DNA from: an uncultured Collinsella sp.
GTDB taxonomy: Bacteria > Actinomycetota > Coriobacteriia > Coriobacteriales > Coriobacteriaceae
Length of the DNA: 7,099 nucleotides
Direction of reading: 5' to 3'
Assembly: GCA_902475475.1 (NCBI GenBank)
Contig: CABRZY010000087.1
Location: 1-7,099 of the forward strand
The notes under the pieces are model-generated. The model worked only from the letters and a program-made list of their open reading frames with translations, did no database searches and had not been told where the DNA came from. A program made the position numbers and the translations under genes. Below are positions 1 through 5,769 of this stretch, piece after piece (position 1 is the stretch's first letter; each line of letters begins with the position of its first letter).

Positions 1-57
1 TTTTGCCTCTTGACAATGTCCTGCTCATATTAAAAGGAACGTCCCTAACTGCCGGGT

Positions 58-699
58 TTAGGCTGTTAGGTCGAGTTCGTAGAGAAAGCTTTCGCGCGGC
101 ATGTCGTGACGGCGCTCTTCGCGGTTGGCGCGGTGCGTGGCCGTGCGCTTAAAGCCGTGCAGCTCGTAGAACTTCCACGAGCAGTTGGAGTCGGTGTACA
201 GGTGCGCCCTCGTCGCTCCAAGCGAGGACAGGTGCGAGACCGCGGCATCGAGCAGAACCGTGCCAACGCCCAGGCCATGGACATCGCGATCCACGGCAAG
301 CAGCGTGACCTCGTTGTCGTGCGGCAACGGGCTGCTCTCGAGCAGGCGGTTGTTGGTTCGGATGGTTGCGCGCACAAACGAGAGATACTCGGCGCAGGCA
401 TCAGGCTCCAGCTCACGCATCTGCGATAGCAGTGCGCGTTCGGTATCCATCCAATGCTCGTTGATAGTGGCGCCGGAGCTCTGTCCCGCACGCGCGAGCG
501 AAATGCCACGCGCCTGACCGTCGATTACGGCAACCTGTGAAAACGTCGACGACGAAAGGCAATAGGCGAGGTCGCACGCGGCCTCAAGGCGGTTGTACTC
601 ATCGTTATCCGAATTGTTATGCCAAAGTTGCTGCAGAATCAGCGCGATGGCGTCGAAGTCTTCGGTATCAAACGGTCGGTAGAGAACCCGCGAGACCAT
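58..699 (-). CDS. GNAT-family N-acetyltransferase
   Basis: A 213-residue protein that probably transfers an acetyl group from acetyl-CoA to an amine; the substrate cannot be read from the sequence. The GNAT core lies in the second half. Motif A is at about residues 131-160, where a beta strand (VTLLAVD) is followed by the acetyl-CoA pyrophosphate loop HGLGVG (141-146) and a helix. Motif B is near 171-186, with the typical FYELHGF segment. The first 125 residues are less conserved and probably form the substrate side. The start at 699 is supported by an AAAGAGG ribosome binding site 4 bases upstream on the minus strand. The gene is divergent from purH and appears to be a single-gene unit, with no obvious terminator in the 57 bases beyond its stop. 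The family assignment is firm; specific function is unknown. Confidence 0.88.
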   Translation of the reverse strand: MVSRVLYRPFDTEDFDAIALILQQLWHNNSDNDEYNRLEAACDLAYCLSSSTFSQVAVIDGQARGISLARAGQSSGATINEHWMDTERALLSQMRELEPDACAEYLSFVRATIRTNNRLLESSPLPHDNEVTLLAVDRDVHGLGVGTVLLDAAVSHLSSLGATRAHLYTDSNCSWKFYELHGFKRTATHRANREERRHDMPRESFLYELDLTA

Positions 700-976
700 G
701 GTGCCTCTTTCTTTTGCGGATGCATATCGAGCACAGTTCTACCACGCCATTGGCATCTAATTATGGTGCCCCTGTGTTCCATGAACTCACCGTGCCCGGT
801 GCCATGCCCATCCCCTCCGCTCGCAAACTTTTTCTGCACATGCGCCCGTTGCGGGGTGCATCGATGCGCTCGATGCGCTACATTAAATCAGTATTTTCAA
901 TGCCGCTGCGCGAGCGCTGCAGATCGACGTATCACCGACTCACAGAGCACGGCGGCGTACCAGACAGGAGGACTGC
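700..976. promoter_or_regulatory. Divergent intergenic region between the acetyltransferase gene and purH
   Basis: These 277 bases must hold the promoters of two divergent genes. I could not find a well-spaced -35/-10 pair for either. On the purH side an AT-rich patch at 881-899 is the most likely promoter zone, downstream of the inverted repeat at 858-876. On the minus strand a CATAAT hexamer near 760-765 could be a -10 box for the acetyltransferase, but it has no good -35 partner. The purH Shine-Dalgarno sequence AGGAGG is at 966-971. I see no coding gene and no known riboswitch here. Confidence 0.45.
858..876. repeat. Inverted repeat upstream of purH, possible operator
   Basis: GCATCGA (858-864) and TCGATGC (870-876) are perfect inverted arms with a 5-base spacer. 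The first arm also sits within a perfect 10-base palindrome, GCATCGATGC (858-867). The same stretch can be read as a direct repeat of CGATGCGCT (862-870 and 871-879). It lies about 100 bases before the purH start, just ahead of an AT-rich patch, where a repressor site would be expected. I do not recognise the motif as the site of a named purine regulator. Confidence 0.4.
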
Positions 977-2584
977 ATGGGATCTGATGTGAAGATCGCA
1001 CGCGCGTTGATCTCGGTTACCGATAAGACGGGCGTCGTCGATTTCGCACGGACGCTGGTTGACGACTTTGGCGTCGAGATCATCTCTACGGGCGGCACGG
1101 CTCGTGCCATCGAGGACGCGGGCGTTCCCGTAACCCCCATCGAGGAGTTCACGGGCTATCCCGAGATGATGGACGGCCGCGTCAAGACGCTGCATCCCAA
1201 GGTTCACGGCGCGCTGCTTGCCCGTCGCGATTCCGAGCAGCACATGCAGGAGGCCGCTCAGCACGGCATTAAGCTGATTGACCTGGTCGTCGTCAACCTG
1301 TACGAGTTCGAGAAGACCGTCGCTAACCCCGAAGTCACCTTCGCGGATGCCATTGAGCACATCGACATCGGTGGCCCCTCTATGCTGCGCTCTGCCGCCA
1401 AGAACGCCGCGAGCGTTACCGTCATCTCCGACCCGGCCGACTATGATGCCGTCCTGGCCGAGATGCGCGAGACCGGTGGCTGCACCACGCTTTCCACCCG
1501 TCGTCGCCTGCAGGTGAAGGTCTACCAGACCACCGCCGCCTACGACACGGCTATCTCCCGTTGGCTTGCCGCCCAGGCAAGCGACGTGGCGGACACCTCT
1601 GCCAAGCTCGAGATCTCGCTGGAGAAGGTCGACGACCTGCGCTATGGCGAGAATCCTCAGCAGAAGGCTACGGTCTACCGCTTTGCCGAGGGCTGCGAGA
1701 ACACCGCGAGCTCGCAGTTCCCGCTCGTGGGCTCCGAGCAGATCCAGGGCAAGCCGCTCAGCTACAACAACTATCTGGATGCCGACGCCGCTTGGAACCT
1801 GGTCCGCGAGTTCGACGAGCCGGCCTGCGTAATCCTCAAGCACCAGAACCCCTGCGGCTCTGCCGTTGCCGAGGACATCACGGCCGCCTACGACCGCGCC
1901 TTCGCCTGCGATCCCAAGAGCGCCTTTGGCGGCATCATCGCCTGCAACCGCGAGGTTCCCTTTGATCTGGTTGAGCACTTTGCCGATCAGAACAAGCAGT
2001 TCGTCGAGGTCATCATCGCCCCGAGCTATACCGATGAGGCGCTCGAGCGCATGGCTAAGCGCCCCAACCTGCGCGTGCTGGCTACCGGCGGCGTAGACCA
2101 CGGCGCCCAGGTGGAGCTGCGCTCCGTCGACGGCGGCATGCTGGTGCAGGAGGTCGACCACGTGACCGAGGATCCCGCGACCTTTACGTTCCCCACCGAC
2201 CGCAAGCCCACCGACGCCGAGATGGCCGAGCTCGAGTTTGCCTGGAAGGTCTGCAAGGGCGTTAAGTCCAACGCCATCCTGGTCTCCAAGGGCAAGGCCG
2301 GCATTGGCATGGGCCCGGGTCAGCCCAACCGTGTGGATTCTGCGCTGCTGGCCTGCGAGCGTGCCGAGGACTTCTGCGAGCGCGAGGGCGTGGAGAAGGG
2401 CGGCTTTGCCTGCGCAAGCGACGCATTCTTCCCGTTCCGCGACAACGTCGACGTGCTTGCCGCGCATGGTGTGACCTGCATCATTCAGCCCGGCGGCTCC
2501 AAGCGCGACGACGAGAGCATCCAGGCCTGCAACGAACACAATATCGCTATGGTCTTCACCGGTGCCAGGCATTTCCGTCACTAA
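977..2584 (+). CDS. purH: Bifunctional AICAR formyltransferase / IMP cyclohydrolase PurH
   Basis: This 535-residue cytosolic enzyme catalyses the last two steps of purine synthesis: AICAR is formylated with 10-formyltetrahydrofolate to FAICAR, which is then cyclised to IMP. The N-terminal MGS-like cyclohydrolase domain (about 5-200) shows SVTDKTG (13-19), STGGTA (37-42), the RVKTLHPKVHG segment with Lys70 (68-78), VVVNLY (104-109) and IDIGGPSMLRSAAKN (129-143). The C-terminal transformylase domain shows LRYGENPQQ (221-229), the catalytic KHQNPCG with Lys288-His289, SAFGGIIA (315-322), NAILVSKGKAGIGMG (432-446) and the terminal RHFRH. Length and domain order match the family, and no key motif is missing. 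The start is fixed by AGGAGG five bases before the ATG. It is followed directly by an intrinsic terminator, so it appears to end its transcription unit; no other pur gene is in the window. Confidence 0.98.
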   Translation: MGSDVKIARALISVTDKTGVVDFARTLVDDFGVEIISTGGTARAIEDAGVPVTPIEEFTGYPEMMDGRVKTLHPKVHGALLARRDSEQHMQEAAQHGIKLIDLVVVNLYEFEKTVANPEVTFADAIEHIDIGGPSMLRSAAKNAASVTVISDPADYDAVLAEMRETGGCTTLSTRRRLQVKVYQTTAAYDTAISRWLAAQASDVADTSAKLEISLEKVDDLRYGENPQQKATVYRFAEGCENTASSQFPLVGSEQIQGKPLSYNNYLDADAAWNLVREFDEPACVILKHQNPCGSAVAEDITAAYDRAFACDPKSAFGGIIACNREVPFDLVEHFADQNKQFVEVIIAPSYTDEALERMAKRPNLRVLATGGVDHGAQVELRSVDGGMLVQEVDHVTEDPATFTFPTDRKPTDAEMAELEFAWKVCKGVKSNAILVSKGKAGIGMGPGQPNRVDSALLACERAEDFCEREGVEKGGFACASDAFFPFRDNVDVLAAHGVTCIIQPGGSKRDDESIQACNEHNIAMVFTGARHFRH

Positions 2585-2613
2585 GTTTTGCCTCGGGACA
2601 AAATAATCTCCGC

Positions 2614-2649
2614 AAAAGACGGTCGCTCCGTTTGGAGGGCCGTCTTTTT
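2614..2649 (+). terminator. Intrinsic terminator after purH
   Basis: The arms AAAAGACGG (2614-2622) and CCGTCTTTT (2640-2648) pair perfectly. The stem continues inward through T-G and C-G pairs, a one-base bulge and CTCC/GGAG around a GTTT loop, and a run of five T follows the stem base. It lies 30 bases after the purH stop. The A-run on the 5' side means it could also act weakly on the other strand, but no converging gene is present. Confidence 0.9.
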
Positions 2650-2665
2650 GGTATAAGAGGACGGA

Positions 2666-3397
2666 ATGACTAACACGAAAGGTACAACCATGCCCCAGAT
2701 TGATGATGCCGAACTGTTTGGCAATGCCGAGGATCAGCGTGCGTACGAGGATTTTTGCGCCAATCAGGAGGCGGTCGAGAAGTTCACGCTCGACAAGCCC
2801 GCGCTTGTCTGCCGTTGGCGTATGTCCAACAAAAAGGTGCCCATGCTCAACCGTCACATCCGCGCACTGTCCGAGCGTCTGGTGCAGGGCGAGCCGCTTA
2901 CCCATAACATGCTCAGTTGGGCCAAGCAGCACGTTGAGTGGTCACTTGCCGAGGGCGATTACACCGCCCACGACGGTGTGCTCATGCTAGTGATCGACGT
3001 TAACGGCAACGCCGCCATGACGGTGGGGGAGTACGAGCCGCTGGCCGACACGTCGGCCAAGGCGCTGCGTGCCCGTTCTGCCGAGGCTCGCTCCGAAGCC
3101 GACGAGACCGGCGTGGCGCCCGAGCTGCTCGCTGCCGTCAACGACGGTGAGCTGGCCTTTGTGGCGCCGGCGGACGAGTGCCTGTGCGGCACGGCGACGC
3201 TCATCGAACAGCTGGCCCAGACCAAGGGTATCCCGGTTACGCGCGTAGACATCCCCGCTCAGCTCAAGGGCGCGCTGTTCCTGGTGAGCGACGAGCACGG
3301 CGTGGTCCCTGCCACCGAGACGGATGCCGCCGAGGCCGACGCCGCCACGGTCGCCTTCTTCGCCGAAGGCTACGAAAAGCTCCGTGCTCGCCGCTAA
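2666..3397 (+). CDS. Conserved-looking hypothetical protein, possible degenerate class IV aminotransferase fold
   Basis: I do not recognise this 243-residue soluble protein with certainty. It has no signal peptide or membrane segment. Parts read like fold type IV PLP enzymes (BCAT / aminodeoxychorismate lyase): an arm like their HxxRL helix (NRHIRALSERL, 62-72), a strand HDGVLMLVID (102-111), TSAKALRARSAEARSEADETG with Lys133 near where the PLP lysine would lie, and a tail with GTATLIEQLAQTKGIPV (175-191) and ALFLVSDEHGVVPAT (203-217). The loop that in real enzymes carries the PLP-contacting Glu (the E-x-x-x-N-hydrophobic signature) seems missing around 150-165, as do the N-terminal strands. 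This homology is inference. Two starts are possible: ATG 2666 (AAGAGGA at 2655-2661) or ATG 2690 (GAAAGG at 2677-2682). If a TATAAG hexamer at 2652-2657 is the -10 box, the transcript would begin about base 2664 and favour 2690. Codon use matches purH, so it looks native. Confidence 0.8.
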   Translation: MTNTKGTTMPQIDDAELFGNAEDQRAYEDFCANQEAVEKFTLDKPALVCRWRMSNKKVPMLNRHIRALSERLVQGEPLTHNMLSWAKQHVEWSLAEGDYTAHDGVLMLVIDVNGNAAMTVGEYEPLADTSAKALRARSAEARSEADETGVAPELLAAVNDGELAFVAPADECLCGTATLIEQLAQTKGIPVTRVDIPAQLKGALFLVSDEHGVVPATETDAAEADAATVAFFAEGYEKLRARR

Positions 3398-3441
3398 ATG
3401 ATTTTTCTGGGACGGGGATTAAAGAATCATTTTGGTCCCCG
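3397..3441. repeat. Two interlocking inverted repeats after the hypothetical gene
   Basis: AATGATT (3397-3403) pairs with AATCATT (3425-3431), and CGGGGA (3413-3418) pairs with TCCCCG (3436-3441). The arms alternate, a-b-a'-b', so they interlock rather than nest. As RNA this is H-type pseudoknot topology, with loops of 9, 6 and 4 bases. It starts on the last base of the preceding stop codon. It is not a classical terminator, because no T-run follows the second stem. It may be a dispersed intergenic repeat of this genome, a 3' RNA structure or part of a mobile REP-like element; the window alone cannot separate these. Confidence 0.55.
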
Positions 3442-3576
3442 CCACCGCTGCGAGTGCGAGGCGGACAAAACGCCCCCGCTCGCGAACAGTTCTGTCACCT
3501 TGGTACCGCGCGCGGTGCACACCTGCAGTTTCGCGGCCATAATGGTGGCAAGACAACCAAGAGGGGAGCGGAATCC
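3442..3576 (+). promoter_or_regulatory. Leader and probable promoter region of the two-component operon
   Basis: A GC-rich imperfect hairpin (GCGAG at 3456-3460 with CTCGC at 3479-3483) has no T-run. A perfect 12-base palindrome, ACCGCGCGCGGT, lies at 3505-3516. A CATAAT hexamer at 3538-3543 matches the -10 consensus at 5 of 6 positions and would start transcription about 25-30 bases before the regulator gene; no good -35 box is seen 16-18 bases upstream, and the palindrome sits close to that position. GAGGGGAG at 3561-3568 is a strong Shine-Dalgarno sequence for the ATG at 3577. A role for the palindrome as an operator is inferred from position only. Confidence 0.4.
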
Positions 3577-4248
3577 ATGGCGCTGATCTATATCGTTGAG
3601 GACGACGAGCCCATCCGTCGCGAGCTCGCCGACATTTTGGCGCGTGCCGGTTTTGAGGTCGAGGCCTGCGAATCGTTCGAGCACGTCTCGCGCGATATTC
3701 TTGCTGCCGCGCCCGACCTGGTGCTGCTCGACCTCACGCTCCCTGTCAAAGACGGCCAGCATATCTGCCACGAGGTTCGCCGCGAATCCGAGGTTCCCAT
3801 CATCGTCCTCACGTCGCGTACGACCGAGATCGACGAGGTCATGGCCATGACGCTCGGCGCGGACGACTTTGTTCCCAAGCCCTATAGCGCGCGTGTGCTC
3901 GTGGCGCGCATCAATGCCTTGCTGCGTCGCACCGCGGCGGCAGGCGAGCGCAGCACGCTCGTCCACAAGGGATTGGAGCTCGACCTCGCCCGCTCCATGG
4001 TCACCAATACGGCAACCGGCGACAGTACCGAGCTCACCAAAAACGAGCTGCGTATCCTTTCGCTGCTCTTGGGTCGCGCGGGCAAGATCGTCTCGCGTCC
4101 GGCCATCATGCAGGACCTGTGGGACTCCGACGCCTTCGTGGACGACAACACGCTTACCGTCAACATCAACCGCCTGCGCACCACGCTCGAAAAAATCGGC
4201 ATCAAGGGGTATTTGACGACGCACCGCGGCCAAGGCTATTCGGTCTAG
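3577..4248 (+). CDS. OmpR/PhoB-family response regulator, Bce-like
   Basis: A 223-residue DNA-binding response regulator. The receiver domain (about 1-118) has the acidic cluster E8-D9-D10, the phosphoacceptor Asp52 in VLLDLTLP, Thr79 and Lys101 in FVPKPYS, all at expected places. The C-terminal winged helix (about 125-223) carries LTKNELRILSLLL, the recognition-helix region DDNTLTVNINRLRTTLEKIG and the final THRGQGYSV. The DDNTLTVNINRLR stretch is typical of regulators of the BceR/GraR type, which respond to cell-wall-active peptides. The frame stays open upstream, but the true start is 3577, where MALIYIVEDD begins the receiver 8 bases after GAGGGGAG. The histidine kinase follows after 9 bases, so the two are almost certainly co-transcribed. 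Its targets cannot be read here. Confidence 0.95.
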   Translation: MALIYIVEDDEPIRRELADILARAGFEVEACESFEHVSRDILAAAPDLVLLDLTLPVKDGQHICHEVRRESEVPIIVLTSRTTEIDEVMAMTLGADDFVPKPYSARVLVARINALLRRTAAAGERSTLVHKGLELDLARSMVTNTATGDSTELTKNELRILSLLLGRAGKIVSRPAIMQDLWDSDAFVDDNTLTVNINRLRTTLEKIGIKGYLTTHRGQGYSV

Positions 4249-4257
4249 GGGCCGGCT

Positions 4258-5301
4258 ATGTCGTTTGGCAAGTTCTTTAAAGATGCGCTGCTTCCCGTCG
4301 CCGTGTGGACCTGCGGCGTGCTGCTGAGCTGCTTTGTGCTGACGGTCGCCGGCGCACCCGTTTCTATCGTGGTCGTGGCGGTTGGCGTGTCCTTTATTTT
4401 CGGTATGCTCGGCATCGTGATCGAGTACGCTCGCCGTCGCCGTTTTCTGCGTCAGTTGGAGCGCGCGGCAGAGGAACTCGAGAGTCCCGCATGGGTGCAG
4501 GAGATGGTGCAATGCCCGACCTATGCCGAGGGCGAGCTTGAGTACGAGGTCTTGCGCCGGGTGGGCAAAGCTGCCTGCGACGAGGTTGCCGAAGGCCGGC
4601 GCCAGACCGATGATTATCGCGACTATATCGAGAGCTGGGTCCACGAGGCCAAGCTGCCCCTGGCGGCAGCCCATCTAATTTTGGAAAACCTGGACGGCAG
4701 CGAAGACGATCTGTCGCGCGTGGATGACCTGGGCCGTGAGTTGGCTCGCGTGGAGCGCTATATCGACCAGGCGCTGTACTACGCACGCTCGGAAGTCGTG
4801 GAGCGCGACTACCTGATTCGCCGCTGGGATCTCAAGACCTTGGTGACGGGCGCGATTAAGGCCAACGCACGCGAGCTCATCGCGGCGCACGTGGCTCCGG
4901 TGTGCGAGAACCTCGACTTCGAGGTCTTTACCGACGAGAAATGGCTCGAGTTTATTCTGGGCCAGCTCATTCAGAACAGCATTAAATACGCGCGTGAGGA
5001 CGGCGCGAAGATCGCTTTTTCGGGCGCGTTGCTGGACGAGGGCTTGGCGAGCGAGCGCATTGAGCTCACCGTTGCCGACAACGGCTGTGGCGTGAGCGCG
5101 GCCGACCTGCCCCGTGTGTTCGAGAAGGGTTTTACTGGCGACAACGGCCGCACCACCAAGCGCGCAACGGGCATCGGCCTCTATCTGGTGGCACGCCTGT
5201 GCTCCAAGATGGGCATCGACGTCACCGCGGCATCCGACTCCGGCGAAGGCTTTGTCGTAACATTTGCCTTCTCGACCAACAAGTTCCAATACTCTGAGTA
5301 G
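4258..5301 (+). CDS. Two-transmembrane sensor histidine kinase, BceS-like
   Basis: A 347-residue membrane kinase, partner of the regulator just upstream (GGGG ribosome site in the 9-base gap). Two hydrophobic segments at about 11-32 and 35-57 are joined by only a few residues, so there is almost no extracytoplasmic sensor. This is the intramembrane-sensing layout of Bce-type kinases. Residues 58-120 form a charged, helical linker. The H box is IESWVHEAKLPLAAA with His129, close to the WVHExKxP form of BceS kinases. The ATPase domain shows the N box (LIQNSIKYA, Asn240), the G1 box VADNGCGV (Asp274), the F box FEKGF and the G2 box TGIGLYL (304-310). All catalytic elements are present, so it should be active. 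Bce kinases normally sense through a partner ABC transporter; none is encoded in the window. Confidence 0.95.
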   Translation: MSFGKFFKDALLPVAVWTCGVLLSCFVLTVAGAPVSIVVVAVGVSFIFGMLGIVIEYARRRRFLRQLERAAEELESPAWVQEMVQCPTYAEGELEYEVLRRVGKAACDEVAEGRRQTDDYRDYIESWVHEAKLPLAAAHLILENLDGSEDDLSRVDDLGRELARVERYIDQALYYARSEVVERDYLIRRWDLKTLVTGAIKANARELIAAHVAPVCENLDFEVFTDEKWLEFILGQLIQNSIKYAREDGAKIAFSGALLDEGLASERIELTVADNGCGVSAADLPRVFEKGFTGDNGRTTKRATGIGLYLVARLCSKMGIDVTAASDSGEGFVVTFAFSTNKFQYSE

Positions 5302-5365
5302 TCGGGTCGTATGGCGTAGCCGTTCAGGATCTTCCCATTTAAGAAGAAATCAGGCTTTTCGGCAG
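5302..5365. other. Spacer between the kinase gene and the hipBA operators
   Basis: No gene and no clear terminator is visible between the kinase stop codon and the first hipBA operator. Without one, read-through from the two-component operon into hipBA cannot be excluded. The sequence becomes more AT-rich from about 5330, which may mark the left border of a transferred segment. Confidence 0.35.
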
Positions 5366-5389
5366 CTATATTCCTGAACGGGAACATTG
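5366..5389. promoter_or_regulatory. Predicted HipB operator O1
   Basis: CTATATTC (5366-5373), an 8-base spacer, then GAACATTG (5382-5389), which matches the ideal right half GAATATAG at 6 of 8 positions. It is the weakest and most upstream of three equally spaced copies. Its centre is 39 bases from that of O2. Confidence 0.6.
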
Positions 5390-5402
5390 CTAATGTAGTC
5401 AA

Positions 5403-5430
5403 CACTATATTCCCGTACATGAATATAGTG
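5403..5430. promoter_or_regulatory. Predicted HipB operator O2, perfect dyad
   Basis: CACTATATTC (5403-5412) and GAATATAGTG (5421-5430) are perfect 10-base inverted arms with an 8-base spacer that itself contains the palindrome GTAC at its centre. This is the strongest dyad in the intergenic region. It keeps the half-site-N8-half-site geometry of E. coli HipB operators (TATCC-N8-GGATA), here with TATTC/GAATA. It covers the -35 area of the proposed hipBA promoter. Confidence 0.8.
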
Positions 5431-5439
5431 CTACAGTTT

Positions 5440-5445
5440 TATACT
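5440..5445 (+). promoter_or_regulatory. Candidate -10 box of the hipBA promoter
   Basis: TATACT matches TATAAT at 5 of 6 positions and would place the transcription start near 5452, giving a leader of about 27 bases before the antitoxin ATG. No good -35 box is found 17 bases upstream. That position falls inside O2, so repressor binding there would block polymerase. An alternative -10, TATAGT at 5424-5429, lies wholly inside O2. Confidence 0.45.
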
Positions 5446-5467
5446 ATGTTCACGGACAGGAATATAG
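5444..5467. promoter_or_regulatory. Predicted HipB operator O3
   Basis: CTATGTTC (5444-5451), 8-base spacer, GAATATAG (5460-5467); the arms match at 7 of 8 positions. It overlaps the end of the candidate -10 box and the expected transcription start, and ends 3 bases before the GGAGG ribosome site of the antitoxin gene. Binding here could block initiation. Confidence 0.7.
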
Positions 5468-5478
5468 CTGGAGGCGTC

Positions 5479-5769
5479 ATGAGAACGGTGACAACGATTA
5501 AAAAGCTGGATGGGCGCATCAGGCTCAAACCGTCGGAAGTCGCTTTCTCGGAGCGCACGGTTTTCGATCCCGCCGAGATAGGGAAGGCCCTTAGGCTCAG
5601 AAGGCGTGAGCTCGGTTTGACTCAACGTGACGTCGCGACTATGACGGGTCGCAGCCTTCGTGTGATTGGTGATATCGAACGGGGGCGGACAACGGTCGAA
5701 ATTGGTGTCATTTTCGATTACGCCTCCATCGTGGATATTGATTTTATTCTGAAGGTGAGGGGGAAGTAA
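5479..5769 (+). CDS. hipB: XRE-family HipB-like antitoxin and autorepressor
   Basis: A 96-residue protein with one Cro/C1-type helix-turn-helix at about 34-88: IGKALRLRRRELGLTQRDVATMTGRSLRVIGDIERGR, where LTQRDVA and the IERGR turn are typical. It should bind HipA and neutralise it, and repress its own operon through the three upstream dyads. The frame is open from an ATG at 5419, but that codon lies within O2 and has no ribosome site. The ATG at 5479 follows GGAGG by 4 bases and gives a protein of ordinary HipB size, so I chose it. The first 30 residues are not recognised. The stop codon overlaps the hipA start (TAATG), so the pair is translationally linked. Confidence 0.9.
   Translation: MRTVTTIKKLDGRIRLKPSEVAFSERTVFDPAEIGKALRLRRRELGLTQRDVATMTGRSLRVIGDIERGRTTVEIGVIFDYASIVDIDFILKVRGK

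Noticed and set aside
10..33. TTGACA at 10-15 followed by TATTAA at 28-33 on the plus strand
   Set aside because: The spacer is only 12 bases instead of 16-18, and the reading direction leads into the 3' end of the opposite-strand acetyltransferase gene, so it is not a credible promoter.
932..2932. A 666-codon open frame on the minus strand
   Set aside because: It lies antisense to all of purH, whose product matches its family from end to end. The long frame is a GC-rich codon shadow and its translation has no recognisable domain.
3178..3576. Upstream extension of the response regulator frame by 133 residues
   Set aside because: The extension overlaps the preceding gene in another frame and shows no domain. 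The receiver begins at MALIYIVEDD with a strong ribosome site.
3427..4674. A 415-codon open frame on the minus strand
   Set aside because: It is antisense to the response regulator and the kinase start, both of which have complete conserved motifs; it is a shadow.
5181..5420. A 79-codon minus-strand frame from the operator region into the kinase 3' end
   Set aside because: Part of it (FLNGKILNGYAIRPDY) looks somewhat protein-like, which raised the idea of a gene remnant. But its start lies inside operator O2, it overlaps the well-supported kinase gene, and I recognise no family.
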